A stretch of DNA of 64,000 nt from positions 2,790,001 to 2,854,000 of the forward strand of contig NC_016458.1 of the NCBI RefSeq assembly GCF_000226115.1, read 5' to 3'. Of the stretch, positions 32,010-42,634 are shown piece after piece. Position 1 is the stretch's first letter; the number at the start of each line of letters is the position of its first letter. The notes under the pieces are model-generated. The model had not been told where the DNA came from and did not search any database. It saw only the letters and a list, made by a program, of their open reading frames with translations. The translations under genes and the position numbers were made by a program. The stretch is from Thermothielavioides terrestris NRRL 8126 (taxonomy: Eukaryota; Ascomycota; Sordariomycetes; Sordariales; Chaetomiaceae).

Positions 32010-33925
32010 TCATCTCGCCCGGATCGGGAGATCAAACCGGACCACGCGAGGCCGACCCGTCATGCCGGTCAGGCGCGTGATGCCCGTCCGTCCCGTCATA
32101 TCAGTCCGCACCGTCATGCCCCCGGTATGACGACGCCGCAGTGCAGGGGGCGCAAACGGAGCAACGTCACGCTCGCGCGCACGATCCGCTTCTCTGGGAC
32201 GGCCGGCCAGTGCAGGTGCCGCCCCGCTGTACGTGGTCTTGAGCGGTTGCCGCGCATCGGCCGCCGACGCGCGCCGGCCCGGGTTCTCCTCCAGCACGGC
32301 AGCCAGCGCGCGCGGCACGGCGCGGCAGTCGACGAGCGACTTGAGGCGCGAGTGCGCCACCTGGACCTCCGGGACCTCGTCGTCGCGGCTGGCCGGCTTG
32401 TCGGTGTAGCGCTCGGCGTCGCGCGCGGCCGCCCCGAGGAGGCGCAGCTTGCGCCGCCAGGCCGAGACCGAGTACCGCTCCGGCTCGCCCTCCCTGTGGC
32501 AGTAGATGCCCAGCAGCTCCAGCAGCACGATGCCGAACGAGTACACGTCGCTGGCCGCGCTGGTGCGGCCGCGGCGCGACGTCTCGGGCGCCATGTACAC
32601 CACCGTGCCGGCGATGCGGTGCCGGTCGACCGACCATTCCGAGACGCCCAGGCCCAGGTCGGAGATGCAGAAGGATTTGGGCCTGTCGTGGCTGCCGCTG
32701 TAGAGGATGTTGCCCGGCTTGAGGTCCCGGTGGATGATGCCGCGGCCGTGCATGTAGTCCAGGGCGGACAGGATGTTGTCGATGAAGGTCGGGATCCACG
32801 AGGCGGGCGCAGCCGGCAGCTCGTCGCAATGGTGGCGCGGGAGGAGGCTGTCAACAGAGCCATGATAGAGCGGGAGGAAGATCTGCACCGGGCGCCCGGG
32901 GGACCAGCCCTGGTGGTGTTCGAGGCGGATGATGTTCGGCTAGAGATGGCACTTGCGTTAGCAAGGAATTGGTGGCAGTCCGGGATGGTGGATTTGAAAC
33001 GTACATGCTTCAGGACAGCGAGTTTCTCCACCTCACGCTTGAAGGCGGCTTTCCAGTCCTCACCTTTGCCGGGTACCTTGCACTCCTTCACGGCCCCTAA
33101 AGACAACGTCAGCATTTCTATTGTTGCCGTCGGGTTGAAGGGAAGCGTACACAAGCGGCCGGTGGCCAGGTCAACGGCCTTGTAGACGACGCCAAAGGCA
33201 CCTCGCCCCAGTTCCTTGTAGACGTGGATCTGCCTCAATGGTTGACCGTCGTACTCCTTTGGCACCTCTGGCGTGTTCTTCGTCCGCTTCTCGAACGCCG
33301 TTGGTGCCAAGCGAGGGTCCCTGGGGACATCCAGCGTCATGCCCTGTTCGGGAACGAGGTTGGCCTGAGCGAACCGAGCAAGCTGGCTTCTGATTCTCTC
33401 CACTGACGCTTGGTCGAGCCGGACTTGCCAGACGAAGTGGAACCGGATGTTCGTGCCAATCTCCAAGACGATCCTCCCGGAGGGCGCAAGCGGGATCACA
33501 CGGCGGCGAGGGTCACCCTGGAGGCTGTACTGGTCCCGTTTCTTGTCGTTCTTGTCGCGCCACTCAAGGTACGTGTGGTGACCAGTGGTGGCGTCTTCCA
33601 GCAGGAGTTCGCCGGACGGAACGAGCGAGAAGGAGCATTGCATCCTAGAGACCAAGTTAATCAGAGACGTGGGCACTCTTGGGCAAAGAGGAGCGGCTGC
33701 AACTCACTGTGCACCTTCATCGAGCAGAACGACGTCGTTCATAGGGGCGAGGCGGCCAATGGAGACGAGACGTCCCGGAAACTTTGATTTGTGATTAGCT
33801 TTGAAGCACAGGGCGTCGTTGCCGTCCACGGTTCGACGGTACTTGGGGTTGGCCTTGACGATCTTGCGAGCCCCGGGGTTCCTGGGAAGGAGAGCGAAGA
33901 GATAAAAGGTCTCCTCGATAGGCAT
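32010..33925 (-). CDS. FHA-like domain/serine-threonine protein kinase
   Basis: Four exons on the minus strand: 33708-33925, 33151-33644, 33005-33096 and 32010-32939, with introns of 63, 54 and 65 bp (GTGAGT, GTACGC, GTACGT donors). All phases fit, giving 577 residues. An in-frame ATG at 33967 would add 14 residues. Residues 1-150 look like an FHA domain (LVSIGRLAPMNDVVLL ... LEDATTGHHTYLE) but the SxxH phosphopeptide-binding motif is not evident. The kinase domain has the Gly loop ELGRGAFGVVYKAV, AVKEC with the ATP-binding Lys, HRDLKPGN, SDLGLG (DLG in place of DFG) and MAPE. The tail after about residue 480 is Arg/Thr-rich and probably disordered. FHA-kinases act in DNA-damage or meiotic signalling in other fungi; I do not assign that here. 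The stop lies only 315 bp from the transposon block. Confidence 0.82.
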
Positions 33926-35191
33926 GGCGTTTTCTGAATTCTGGAACGGTGACGGAGAGACAGGCAACGAGCAGGTTGTGTTGAGACCGGACAGCAGGTA
34001 GCTGCCCAGAAACTGAGCTGGTAGAGAAACTTGAGCTGCTAGAGAAAGAAGGTTGGAAACGCTGGAGAACTGTCACGAGCTGTGAATGCTGATGCTGATG
34101 GTGATGGACGGTGGGTGATGGCATGGAGGAGAACCCGACTGGCAAGATAGATGCTGGAGTTTAAATATCTGGGAGACAGAGACGGACGCGAGCAGACACC
34201 GGATGCCTCCACCACGTGCCCATCACCAGCTCCAGCTCCCAGCATCCACGCCGTTGGGGCCGTGAACGCTGCCGACTCTCCCTACCAGTCCATTCCTAGC
34301 CAACGAACACTTCCAATGCTCTTGGACTTCAGACGAGATGTGCACAGCCAAACCGAGGCCAGCAGCCCGCGCGGCCAGGCTGAGGCGAGGCATTCTCGAA
34401 TCTGGGAGCGAGGCATTCCCAGGAAAGGCAGAACAAAGACTGGGGACGGACACTCGACGCGGCCGTGGGGATGGCCCCGGGGCGTCGCGGGGGCATGGCC
34501 AGCGTCACGTGAAGTTCTTCAACGCGCCGCCGCGCCGCCGTGCCTCCCAGCCAGGAGCCAGGACCCGGCTCCGGGTGTTCTTGCCGCCATCGGCCGGCAG
34601 GCGGTTACCGATGGTGGCCGGATGGCCGGATTCCGGTCCCTTGGTTCGGTCCCCTGCCGCAGCAGTCGCCCGGTTCCGGGCTGTCGGGTCTGGATGTTAC
34701 TCCTGATTGGACATGCGGTGTGACGGGCTGATTTGCGTGCTCAAGCCTGGCGCTGAGTTGCCTTGCAGCGCCTTGCGCCGCGCCTAAGACTCAGCGGCAT
34801 GCAGCTGCTCAGCATCCATTGGCTGGCAATCCTCCATCATCCAAACTCGAGGCGCTGTCGCTGCGCCCCCGGCCAATCTTCCCGGCCGGCCGGCCGGCCG
34901 GCGCCCAACCCGTGCGGAGATGCTTAAATACAGAGGTCGGGCGACGAGGTATCCCGCAGGTTGGTTCATTTCGTCTCCAAACTCCCGAGCACCGAGTTAA
35001 CAACGAACCTGCGGAAGATAACTTGACAGATTTTCATACTTTGAGCTTCGCCCTGTCAAAGCTGCAATCTGCGTCTGTGCAAATCCGAGTTTCGCCTCTT
35101 TCTCGTCTTTTTTTCCCATTTTTTTTTCCACCTTTCCTTTTTTTTATTCCCCCCTCGTTGTTCCCCTCGCTCTCCTGATTGACCTGTTGAT
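33926..35191. other. divergent intergenic region between kinase and unknown gene
   Basis: 1.27 kb upstream of both flanking genes. It contains pyrimidine-rich leaders, for example the C/T run at 35095-35175 ahead of the next start, and a CCGGCCGGCCGG run at about 34880. Frames at 34151-34723 overlap on both strands and lack motifs. Confidence 0.5.
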
Positions 35192-37484
35192 ATGACTACC
35201 GACACGACGCAAGACTCTCCCCGAGTCGAGGGGCCCCCGCGCCTGACTCGGCTGGCGCTCTTCAAACATCGCCTCGAGGAGATGCGGCAGCGCGGCGAGC
35301 CGACCGACGGCATGTCTCAGCAAGCCCCGTCTGAATGCGGTCGGCCCACCTCGTCGCAGCGACAGCGTGAGGAAGAGGAATGGGACAGGCTGCATCCCGA
35401 ATGCAAAGATCTCAATCGCCCCTTTTTGCTTACCGAATCCGCTCACCAGGCCTGGATGGAGGCTGGTCGGAGGGCCGAGGAAGAGCGGTCTCAATGGGAT
35501 ATAGAGGTACCGCGCATAGAGCCGCCCCGTGTTTTGTCAATGCGGCTACATCAACGCTAATTGCTGTTAACTTGTACAGGCCAGGAGTACTAGTACCCCT
35601 CCCCATCACCGCTATCCCGAAATCTGGGAACGCGGACACCGCCGCCCGGGGAAGCGACGAGCCGCTGCCAAGGTTGTGGGATGGGCACGAACGGGTGTCC
35701 GCCGATGCGTTGACAAGCTGCGCGATCTACGGGCCAGGAAGCCGTGGCGGCACCCACGAGACTTCGAGTACGATTCGCCGCGCCGCAGCACGGAGGCCAT
35801 GTCGCGCTCCCGGAGTCCGTCAAGGAACTGGTCAGACCATCCTTCTGAGCGTGACCCATTTGATGTCCAAGTCGAGCGCGACCGGCTCCAGCTGGATCTG
35901 CTGGCCGCAGCGAGGCCCGTGACCCGGCCGCTCTACCAGACCTTGGATATGAACGCCTTCTCCGATGGGCCAGCCAAGGACCTGACCAAAGAGCCCGAGC
36001 AAGCACCAGTTCCCGCGGTGCCGCCCGGCCTCCCGCCTCATCGCCCCGTCGACGGCGCCGTCGAGCTGGGTAGCTTTCTGGCCTCATCCGCCTACATCAT
36101 CTCTCTGGGCGGGCCACCCCTCCCAGACCTCAAATACGGCATCATCATCGTGCCCTGCGGGGAGGAGTCGCTTCTGTTCACCGGCCACGGCGACCACGCC
36201 GCCATGCCCTCCGAGGTCAAAAGAGAGGTCTACGCCAAGAGCAAGGCGGCCGAAGAGGAGGAGGCGCGCCAGGGTTGGGAGCAAATGCTGCAGTGTTGGG
36301 CCAACGGCGCCGCGGAGGACGACGATGTCGACGACGAGGAGCTCGAATTCCTGCGCCAAAGGTGGCGCGCTAGGCTGCAGCGCCTGCACGGTACGCCGCC
36401 GCGTCCCGACCCGGCGGCCCGGCAGGCTGAGGGCGGCAATCCAGACGAGATCGCATCTCTGGCCGGCCGGAGCAAGGGAAAGGCGCCGGCTGACGGAATT
36501 GAATCCGTGGCTCGGGACGAGAACTCCCTTGTTGCCGCCACGGGTGCAAGAGCCGAGACTCAATCCGCAAAAGGCGAGCCCGAGGGTCAACTCGATCAGG
36601 GCGGAGCCTCCATCGTCATGCCCGAGGAGGAGGAAGCATCTTCATCCTCCAACAAGGAGCACGCCATCGTGGCGGGCCCAACCGGGGACCGCAAAACGGC
36701 TGCCGAATCAGACGCGGCCGAGGAAGGGCACTCCCACCCCACGCTCCCCCTCGAGCAAGAGAACGAGGCACACAGCGCGCCCCAGCCGTCTCTCAATCCC
36801 ACAACACCAGCAAATTCACCCTCCACCAACAGCAAGAACGAGGCCGCACATACCGCCACCATCACCGCCGCTGCCGAAGGCAACAACAATGATACCAACG
36901 CCAACAACAACAACGACGCCAAGGAGCCCCATCTCCTCCGCCCCAGCCTCAGCAACCAAGACAACACCACCACCGCAACCGCCAGCGCCACCGCAGCCGC
37001 GCCCGCGGCCGAGCTGAGCCCCCCGGCCCGCCAGCTCCTCGAGACGCTCCTCCGGGCCTTCGGCGCACAGCAGGACCGCGCCAAGACTGCTCAGCCCAAA
37101 ACCAGCAGCAAGAGGAGCAGCGCGCACCGAAGCCGTGGCCGTGACCGGGAGGGAAGAAGAGATCGGGCAGGAGGAGGAGGAGGAGGAGGAGGAGGAGGAG
37201 GAGGACTCGAGCGCATCAAGACGCTGATCCATCCGAAGGCGCGGAGGCGCGTGGTCGCCGGCGGCGGCGGGGCGCATTTGTCGCCCGTGCCCGCGGTTGC
37301 GGGTGTTGTTGGTTGTGCCGAAGAAGAAGGAGGAGGAGTAGGAGAGCAGGGCCGCCGCGGCGTGCTGCTTGAGGTTGCGGGCGTGTTGGTGAGCCTGGCG
37401 CGCGGTGAGATGGGGGAGAATCCTGGGGTGGAGGGGCGGATTTGGGAGCGGGTGAGGAAGGCGTTGGATTTGGAGGTGGTGTGA
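35192..37484 (+). CDS. low-complexity protein of unknown function
   Basis: Two exons: 35192-35506 and 35580-37484, with a 73-bp intron (GTACCG donor, branch-like GCTAAT, TACAG acceptor; phase 0). The 739-residue product starts MTTDTTQDSPRVEG. It has a charged helical N-terminal part (LTRLALFKHRLEEMRQRGEP), a central acidic region (DDDVDDEELEFLRQRW), and a long disordered half with Asn/Asp, Ser/Glu and Ala-Thr tracts, an Arg-rich piece (RSRGRDREGRRDR) and a Gly run encoded by a (GGA)n microsatellite at about 37167-37203. A short hydrophobic piece near SFLASSAYIISLGG is not clearly a membrane span. No known domain was recognised. The frame stays open across both exons and codon use is GC3-rich like its neighbours, so it is likely real. 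Confidence 0.65.
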
Positions 37485-37541
37485 TTTTTTTTCTCTCTCT
37501 TTGTCTCTCTCTCTCTCTTTTTGGACCCCTCTAGACTGGCA

Positions 37542-37545
<4 letters not shown>

Positions 37546-37612
<67 letters not shown>
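37546..37612. repeat. poly(T) homopolymer, 67 nt
   Basis: Sixty-seven uninterrupted T, 61 bp after the stop codon of the preceding gene and after a (CT)n tract. It is the longest homopolymer in the window and may be a variable-length marker or a site of assembly error. Confidence 0.95.
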
Positions 37613-38169
37613 CTCCATAGACTGGTCGAGATTGGATACCGTTTTCCTGATGACTTATGACGAGACGCAAGTCATGAATGATAGTATGATAGAGCGAATT
37701 CAAAGCAGATTGATTTACAAGAGACCTCGCAGCGAGGGGCGGGTGAGAAAAGCAACCCTCCTTGTGATATTCGACCGGTAAGTTAGCCGGTGATACCGGA
37801 AGGGCCTGTTAGATCATGATCACCTCTTTTTTGAATAGCAGCTTCGGGCCGTCCGAACAATATGCCCCAATAATCAGTCAAAGTCCGCCCACGGCTCTCT
37901 AGTTCTCGCATCAACTTCGTTGAGCTCGGTCTATCTCACTTCGTACACACCATTTGACAACTCCACTTCGACCAACTGTCTGTGTGCTGTATTCGTACTT
38001 CGACATTCCCCAACAGCAAGGCTACCTCCAAACGCCAATGCTTCAAATCTTCTATCCAACCCGTGAATCATGCGTCGCATAAGAGCGCTACTATGGGGTA
38101 TAAAGTCACCTCCGTCCCGGAGGGACACTCGACAAACATCTCAATCGCCATGGTCTCTTGACCCAACCG
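37613..38169. other. convergent 3' intergenic region
   Basis: Lies between two converging genes; no supported coding. It should hold both polyadenylation regions. Confidence 0.5.
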
Positions 38170-40526
38170 TTATGCCTCTGCTGCCGCTGCCCCTTCAGCC
38201 TCAGCATCCTCGAACAGGACGAGGACGGTCCCCGCCTTGCAGATATCCTATGACCCGAAGTCAGTATAAACGCCCTCTGCAAACCGCTCGCGGTGGACTG
38301 ACCCCTTCCTTGTGCGCCAACTTCTTGACAACTCCCTTCTGCGGGGAGCGGATGACCGTCTCCATCTTCATCGATTCGATGCTGGTGCAACTATCGTCAG
38401 CAACTCTTCATTCCCACCTGTTGTTCTCCCAGCGAACCGCAAACTTACACCACAAGCGGCGCCCCCTTCTCCACCTCCTGGCCCTCGGACACCTCGTTCC
38501 TCAAGATCTTGCACGGCATGGGCGCCACCACGCTGCCCACCACCTCCTTCGAGCCCAGCGCCTTGTCGAACCAGCCCGGCGGCACCAGCGTCAGCTCCGT
38601 CTTCTCGCCCAGCTGGAAGACCGTCAGCCTCTCGGGGGCCGCCGGGTCCTGCACGAGCGTGGACTCGACGCGGGCGAGGGGGAAGAAAGTCGTCAGCTTC
38701 GTCTTGGTCGCGGACGAAAGCAGCGGGTCGCAGACGACGTTCTCGAAGACGACGGGCATCTGCGGGTTCGCGCCGCCGGTGCTCCGCGAGACGGACACGC
38801 TGTAGAGCGCGTTCCCCCGCTGCGACACGTCCACCTGGACGAGCTCGCCCTCGCTTTCCTCGGCGGCATCGTTCCGCACGCGGAAGGCGAACTTGCGCGT
38901 GCTCTGCAATCCGATCTCTCCGAAGCCGAGCGTCCCGCCGTGTGGCCCGGCCGCGACCGCGGACTTGATCTGCGAGCTGAGCAGTCCCAGCGCGGCCTGC
39001 GCAAACACCTCGTCGGATGTGCGCTTCGGCTGGAAGAGCTCGTCCCGCCACTGCTCGACGAATCCCGTCTCGACATCCCCGTCGATAAAAGCCTTGCTGC
39101 GGCACAGCCGTTTCAGGAATTCGATATTCGTGCTCAGACCGACGACCTCGTAATCGCGTAGTGCAAGCTCCAGCTTGCGGATCGCCGTCTCGCGGTCCCG
39201 GCCCCTGACGATAAGCTTGGCTATCATGCCGTCATACGCCTCCGACACGGTATCGCCCTCGACGAACCCAGCGTCGATGCGCACGTCGGCATCCGTCTTG
39301 GGCGTGGCGAGGTGCACCAGCTTGCCCGAGTCGGGGAAGAAGCCCTTGTTTGGATTCTCGGCGTAGATACGCGCCTCGATGGCGGCGCCGCGCTCGAGGA
39401 TGCGCGCCTCGATCTCGTCCTGCGTGAGGGGCAGCCGCTCGCCGGCGGCGACCCGGAACTGCCACTCGACCAGGTCGGTGCCGGTCACCATCTCGCTGAC
39501 GGGGTGCTCCACCTGCAGGCGAGTGTTCATCTCCATGAAGTAGAACTCGCCGGTGTCCTTGTCGAGGATGAACTCGACGGTCCCGGCGCCCACGTACCCC
39601 ACTGCGAGCGCGGCAGTGCGGGCCTTGTCCCAGAGGTCGTGCCGAGTGGCGTCGTCGAGCAGGGGCGCCGGGCTCTCCTCGAGGATCTTCTGGTGGCGCC
39701 GCTGCACGCTGCAGTCGCGCTCGCCCAGCGCAACGCAGTTCCCATGCTTGTCCGCAAACACCTGCACCTCCACATGCCGCGGCCGCACCACGTACTTCTC
39801 CACCAGCATCACCTCGCCGCCGTCCCCGAAACTGGCCCGCGCCTCGGCCCTCGCGCTCCGCAGCTGGGCCTCGAACTCCTCGTCCGTCCGCACGATCCGC
39901 ATCCCCTTCCCACCGCCGCCCTTGACGCTCTTCAGCAGCACGGGGTACTTGATCTCGCGGGCGCGCGCGCGCAGCTGCTCGGGCGCCTGTTCGGGGCCGT
40001 GGTAGCCCGGCACGCAGGGCACGCCGGCGGCGGTCATGATCTCCTTGCTGCGGGCCTTGTCGCCCATGTCGGCCATGGCGCGGGCGGGCGGGCCGACGAA
40101 GACGATGCCGGCGTCCTCGCAGGCCTGCGCGAACGCCGGGTTCTCGCTCAGGAAGCCGTAGCCCGGGTGCAGCGCCTGGATGCCGTGCTGCCGGGCGAGC
40201 TGCACGATGCGCGCGCCGTCGAGGTAGCCGGACGCGGCGCCGAGGGCGAGGGAGTGCGGCGAGCACTTGGCGTGCTGCGACGCCGCGTCGACGTCGGTGT
40301 ACAGCGTCGTGGTGCGGATGCCCATGGCGGCGGCGGTGCGGGCGATGCGCAGGGCGATCTCGCCGCGGTTGGCGATCAGCAGGGACGTGATGGGCTTGAT
40401 GGCCGTCGTTGAGTTGGAGCTGGCCGGGTGGGTGGATATTGAGCGCGGTGTCTGCAGGAGACGGGCCGGCGCGGCCGGGCCGAGGGATGCCCGGACCCGG
40501 CGCGAGCTTCGTTTGAGCGAGCGCAT
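38170..40526 (-). CDS. 3-methylcrotonyl-CoA carboxylase, biotin-containing (alpha) subunit
   Basis: Minus-strand exons 38449-40526, 38303-38381 and 38170-38247; introns of 67 bp (GTAAGT) and 55 bp (GTCAGT, an unusual donor). Phases fit, giving 744 residues. The Arg/Ser-rich start (MRSLKRSSRRVRASLG) is a mitochondrial leader. The biotin carboxylase domain follows: SLLIANRGEIALRIARTA, the ATP-grasp Gly loop SVKGGGGKGMR, ERDCSVQRRHQKILEE, and FMEMNTRLQVEHPVSE. The C-terminal biotinyl domain has VAPMPCKI and IESMKMETVI, the M-K-M biotinylation site, on the 79-bp middle exon. The enzyme carboxylates 3-methylcrotonyl-CoA in mitochondrial leucine breakdown and needs a separate beta subunit, which is not in this window. 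The length (about 700-750) and BCCP linkage favour MCC alpha over propionyl-CoA or pyruvate carboxylase. Confidence 0.92.
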
Positions 40527-41228
40527 GGTGGGTTGAGTCTGGTGAGGTCGCGAGCTTGATCCTGAGTATCGGTGTGAGGATCAATGGCTCGCTGAGGTCA
40601 TGCCAAAGGTGGGAAATGGGAGAACGGAGAAACTGAAGTCAGATTTCCAGCGGTTGATCGGAGGGAAGTTGGTTCTAGGAAGTGGTGGTGACAGGCCGAC
40701 AATAGCCGTGACCCCCTGCTAAACCGAACGCCGGAATCAGCTGTACCGTAGAGAACCCGTGACCTGACTTTTTGTACCTATGAAATGGAGCAAAATTGAG
40801 GCGTTTACTTGAAAGTCTATCCGCGAGTCAATCTGTCTCTCTCAGCGGGATGCACGCAAGGCTCAGGGCGGCTCACAACATTCCAATGCTCTACAGCTCT
40901 TTCTTCTTGACGAGGTGTTCAGCGAACCCGGGACTTCCAGTGGGTCAAGGCACAACGTCATTTCGCTGCGATGACAGGGGTAGTTCCCGCTACCCCGCAT
41001 TAGTCACCTAACCCTCCTGGGGTACGCATAGCAACGCTACATCCCATCCCCACTCTCTCCAAGCCTGACGCTCCGCAAGACTTCAGCCTTCTGATAGGGA
41101 ATTCATCACAGCGCATCCCCTGAATCTGGCAGCGTCGGAATCGGGGTCGCTTCGCGATAGCACACATTCATAACACGCTTTTCCTGCGTTTGACACACTT
41201 CGAACCTCGCCGACAACCTACATCCACC
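40527..41228. other. divergent promoter region between MCC alpha and PNPOx-like genes
   Basis: About 700 bp with no gene. It serves both flanking starts; the last 40 bp before 41229 are C/A-rich (ACAACCTACATCCACC), a typical fungal start context. Confidence 0.5.
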
Positions 41229-42092
41229 ATGGAGCAGCAGATACCCCTCAGCCATGAAGCCTCCGCGGGCGACACCAACATGCGCGTGACGACGTCTCTA
41301 CCGCCGGAAGTCGTCCAGTGCCTCGAGAACGCCCGATTCCTCCACCTGGCCACCTGCTCCGACAACATCCCGCACGTCTCCCTCATGAACTACACCTACC
41401 TCCCGTCGTCCCGGTACTCCCGGTCGCCGGTGATCATCATGACCACCAACCCAGCGAGCAAGAAGATGAACAACCTGGAAGCCAACCCCAACGTCTCGCT
41501 GCTCGTCCACGACTGTGCCGTTTCCCCCCTCCACAAACCCCCTTCCCCCAAAACGAAAGAACCACACTAACTCACATCCTTCCACTTACACACAGGGGTA
41601 TCCCACCGCCCCACCCCCACCTCCCAAGCGCGGCGCCTCTCTTCCTCCTCCTCCTCCGACAACCAACCGCCCCTGCCGCACCGCGAGCCGCCCTCGTCGC
41701 TGGCCGCGCTGCTCTTCAACCTCAACACGTCGGCGGTGTCGTCCATCAGCGCGACCATCAACGGCAGCGCGCGCCTCGCCCCGCGCGGCTCCGCCGAGGA
41801 GCGCTACTACCGCGACGTGCACCTGGCCAACAACACGTTCGACACCGCGCCGCCGGGGTTGACGGGAGGGGCAGGGGGAGACGGCGTCGGTGCGGACGGC
41901 GGGGCTGCTGAAAACGGCGGCAGCGCTGGGAGGAGTCGGTTTGCGGCCGGGGATGATGAGGTCAGGGTTATTGTGGTGGGGATAAGAGATGTCAGGATCG
42001 CGGATTGGAAGGGCGCGGTGAGGGATTGGGTCATCGCGGCGCCTGGGGAGGATGAGCAGGGGAGTACGCCGATGGTGAATGGGGTAGCCTAG
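41229..42092 (+). CDS. pyridoxamine 5'-phosphate oxidase-fold (PNPOx-like) protein
   Basis: Two exons: 41229-41514 and 41596-42092, with an 81-bp intron (GTGCCG donor, CACAG acceptor) whose phase rebuilds a Trp codon: LLVHD-W-VSHRP. The product has 260 residues. The start MEQQIPLSHEAS is preferred to an in-frame ATG at 41190 because of its CACC context. ENARFLHLATCSDNIPHVSLMNYTYL is broken here as ENARFLHLATC and PHVSLMNYTYL; both are the split-barrel FMN-binding strands of the fungal PNPOx-like family (yeast Ylr456w/Ypr172w type). IIMTTNPASKKMNNLEANP is the next conserved block. True PLP synthesis has not been shown for this family, so I name only the fold. The second half has a Gly/Ala-rich loop. 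Confidence 0.82.
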
Positions 42093-42634
42093 GTGTCGTG
42101 ATGGTGGGAAGCAGCTAGACTGTAATCTATAGTAAAGAACTCTCGAGAGGGCGAACATAGGTACCTAATCAAGCAGAGGTGAAATTGTTGGCGCTTCAGC
42201 AACGGTATCAACCAACTCCGCATTGGTGCCGTTCTGAGCCGCATGCTGTTCTCAATTCAACATCACCACGCCCGGTTCCATAGGTATGAACTTTGGTGGA
42301 CTTCACTCATAGTATACAGGACCTAATTCCTACAGATAGCCCTATCGATACCCCGAGTCCAGTCTGCCCCTTTTAAAGCGCCAGATCTAGGTATCCCTGA
42401 TTTTCTCCGGTCCCTGCCCGTACCCAACCCATGCCTTTACCGAGTACAGCCGAGGCCGCCGCCCCATCTAGCGGGTCTCATGACCTGCTGAATCAAAGCA
42501 GAATGCAAACCCCAAACTCACAAACGCCCCCGCCGATGCACTCACTTCCCAGGTAAATACTCCTTGAAGTCACCCACCAATTCAACGACGAAAGGAAAAG
42601 AATAGAGTCATTCAGCGCCGGCGTAGAGCCAACC
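42093..42634. other. convergent 3' intergenic region
   Basis: No supported gene between two converging coding regions. Confidence 0.5.

Noticed and set aside
34151..34723. 190-codon plus-strand frame between the kinase and the unknown gene
   Set aside because: No motifs, low-complexity, overlaps other frames on both strands and lies in promoter space.
38070..40412. Long plus-strand frames (363 and 366 codons) opposite MCC alpha
   Set aside because: His/Arg/Leu-rich antisense shadows; the minus strand has clear biotin carboxylase motifs.
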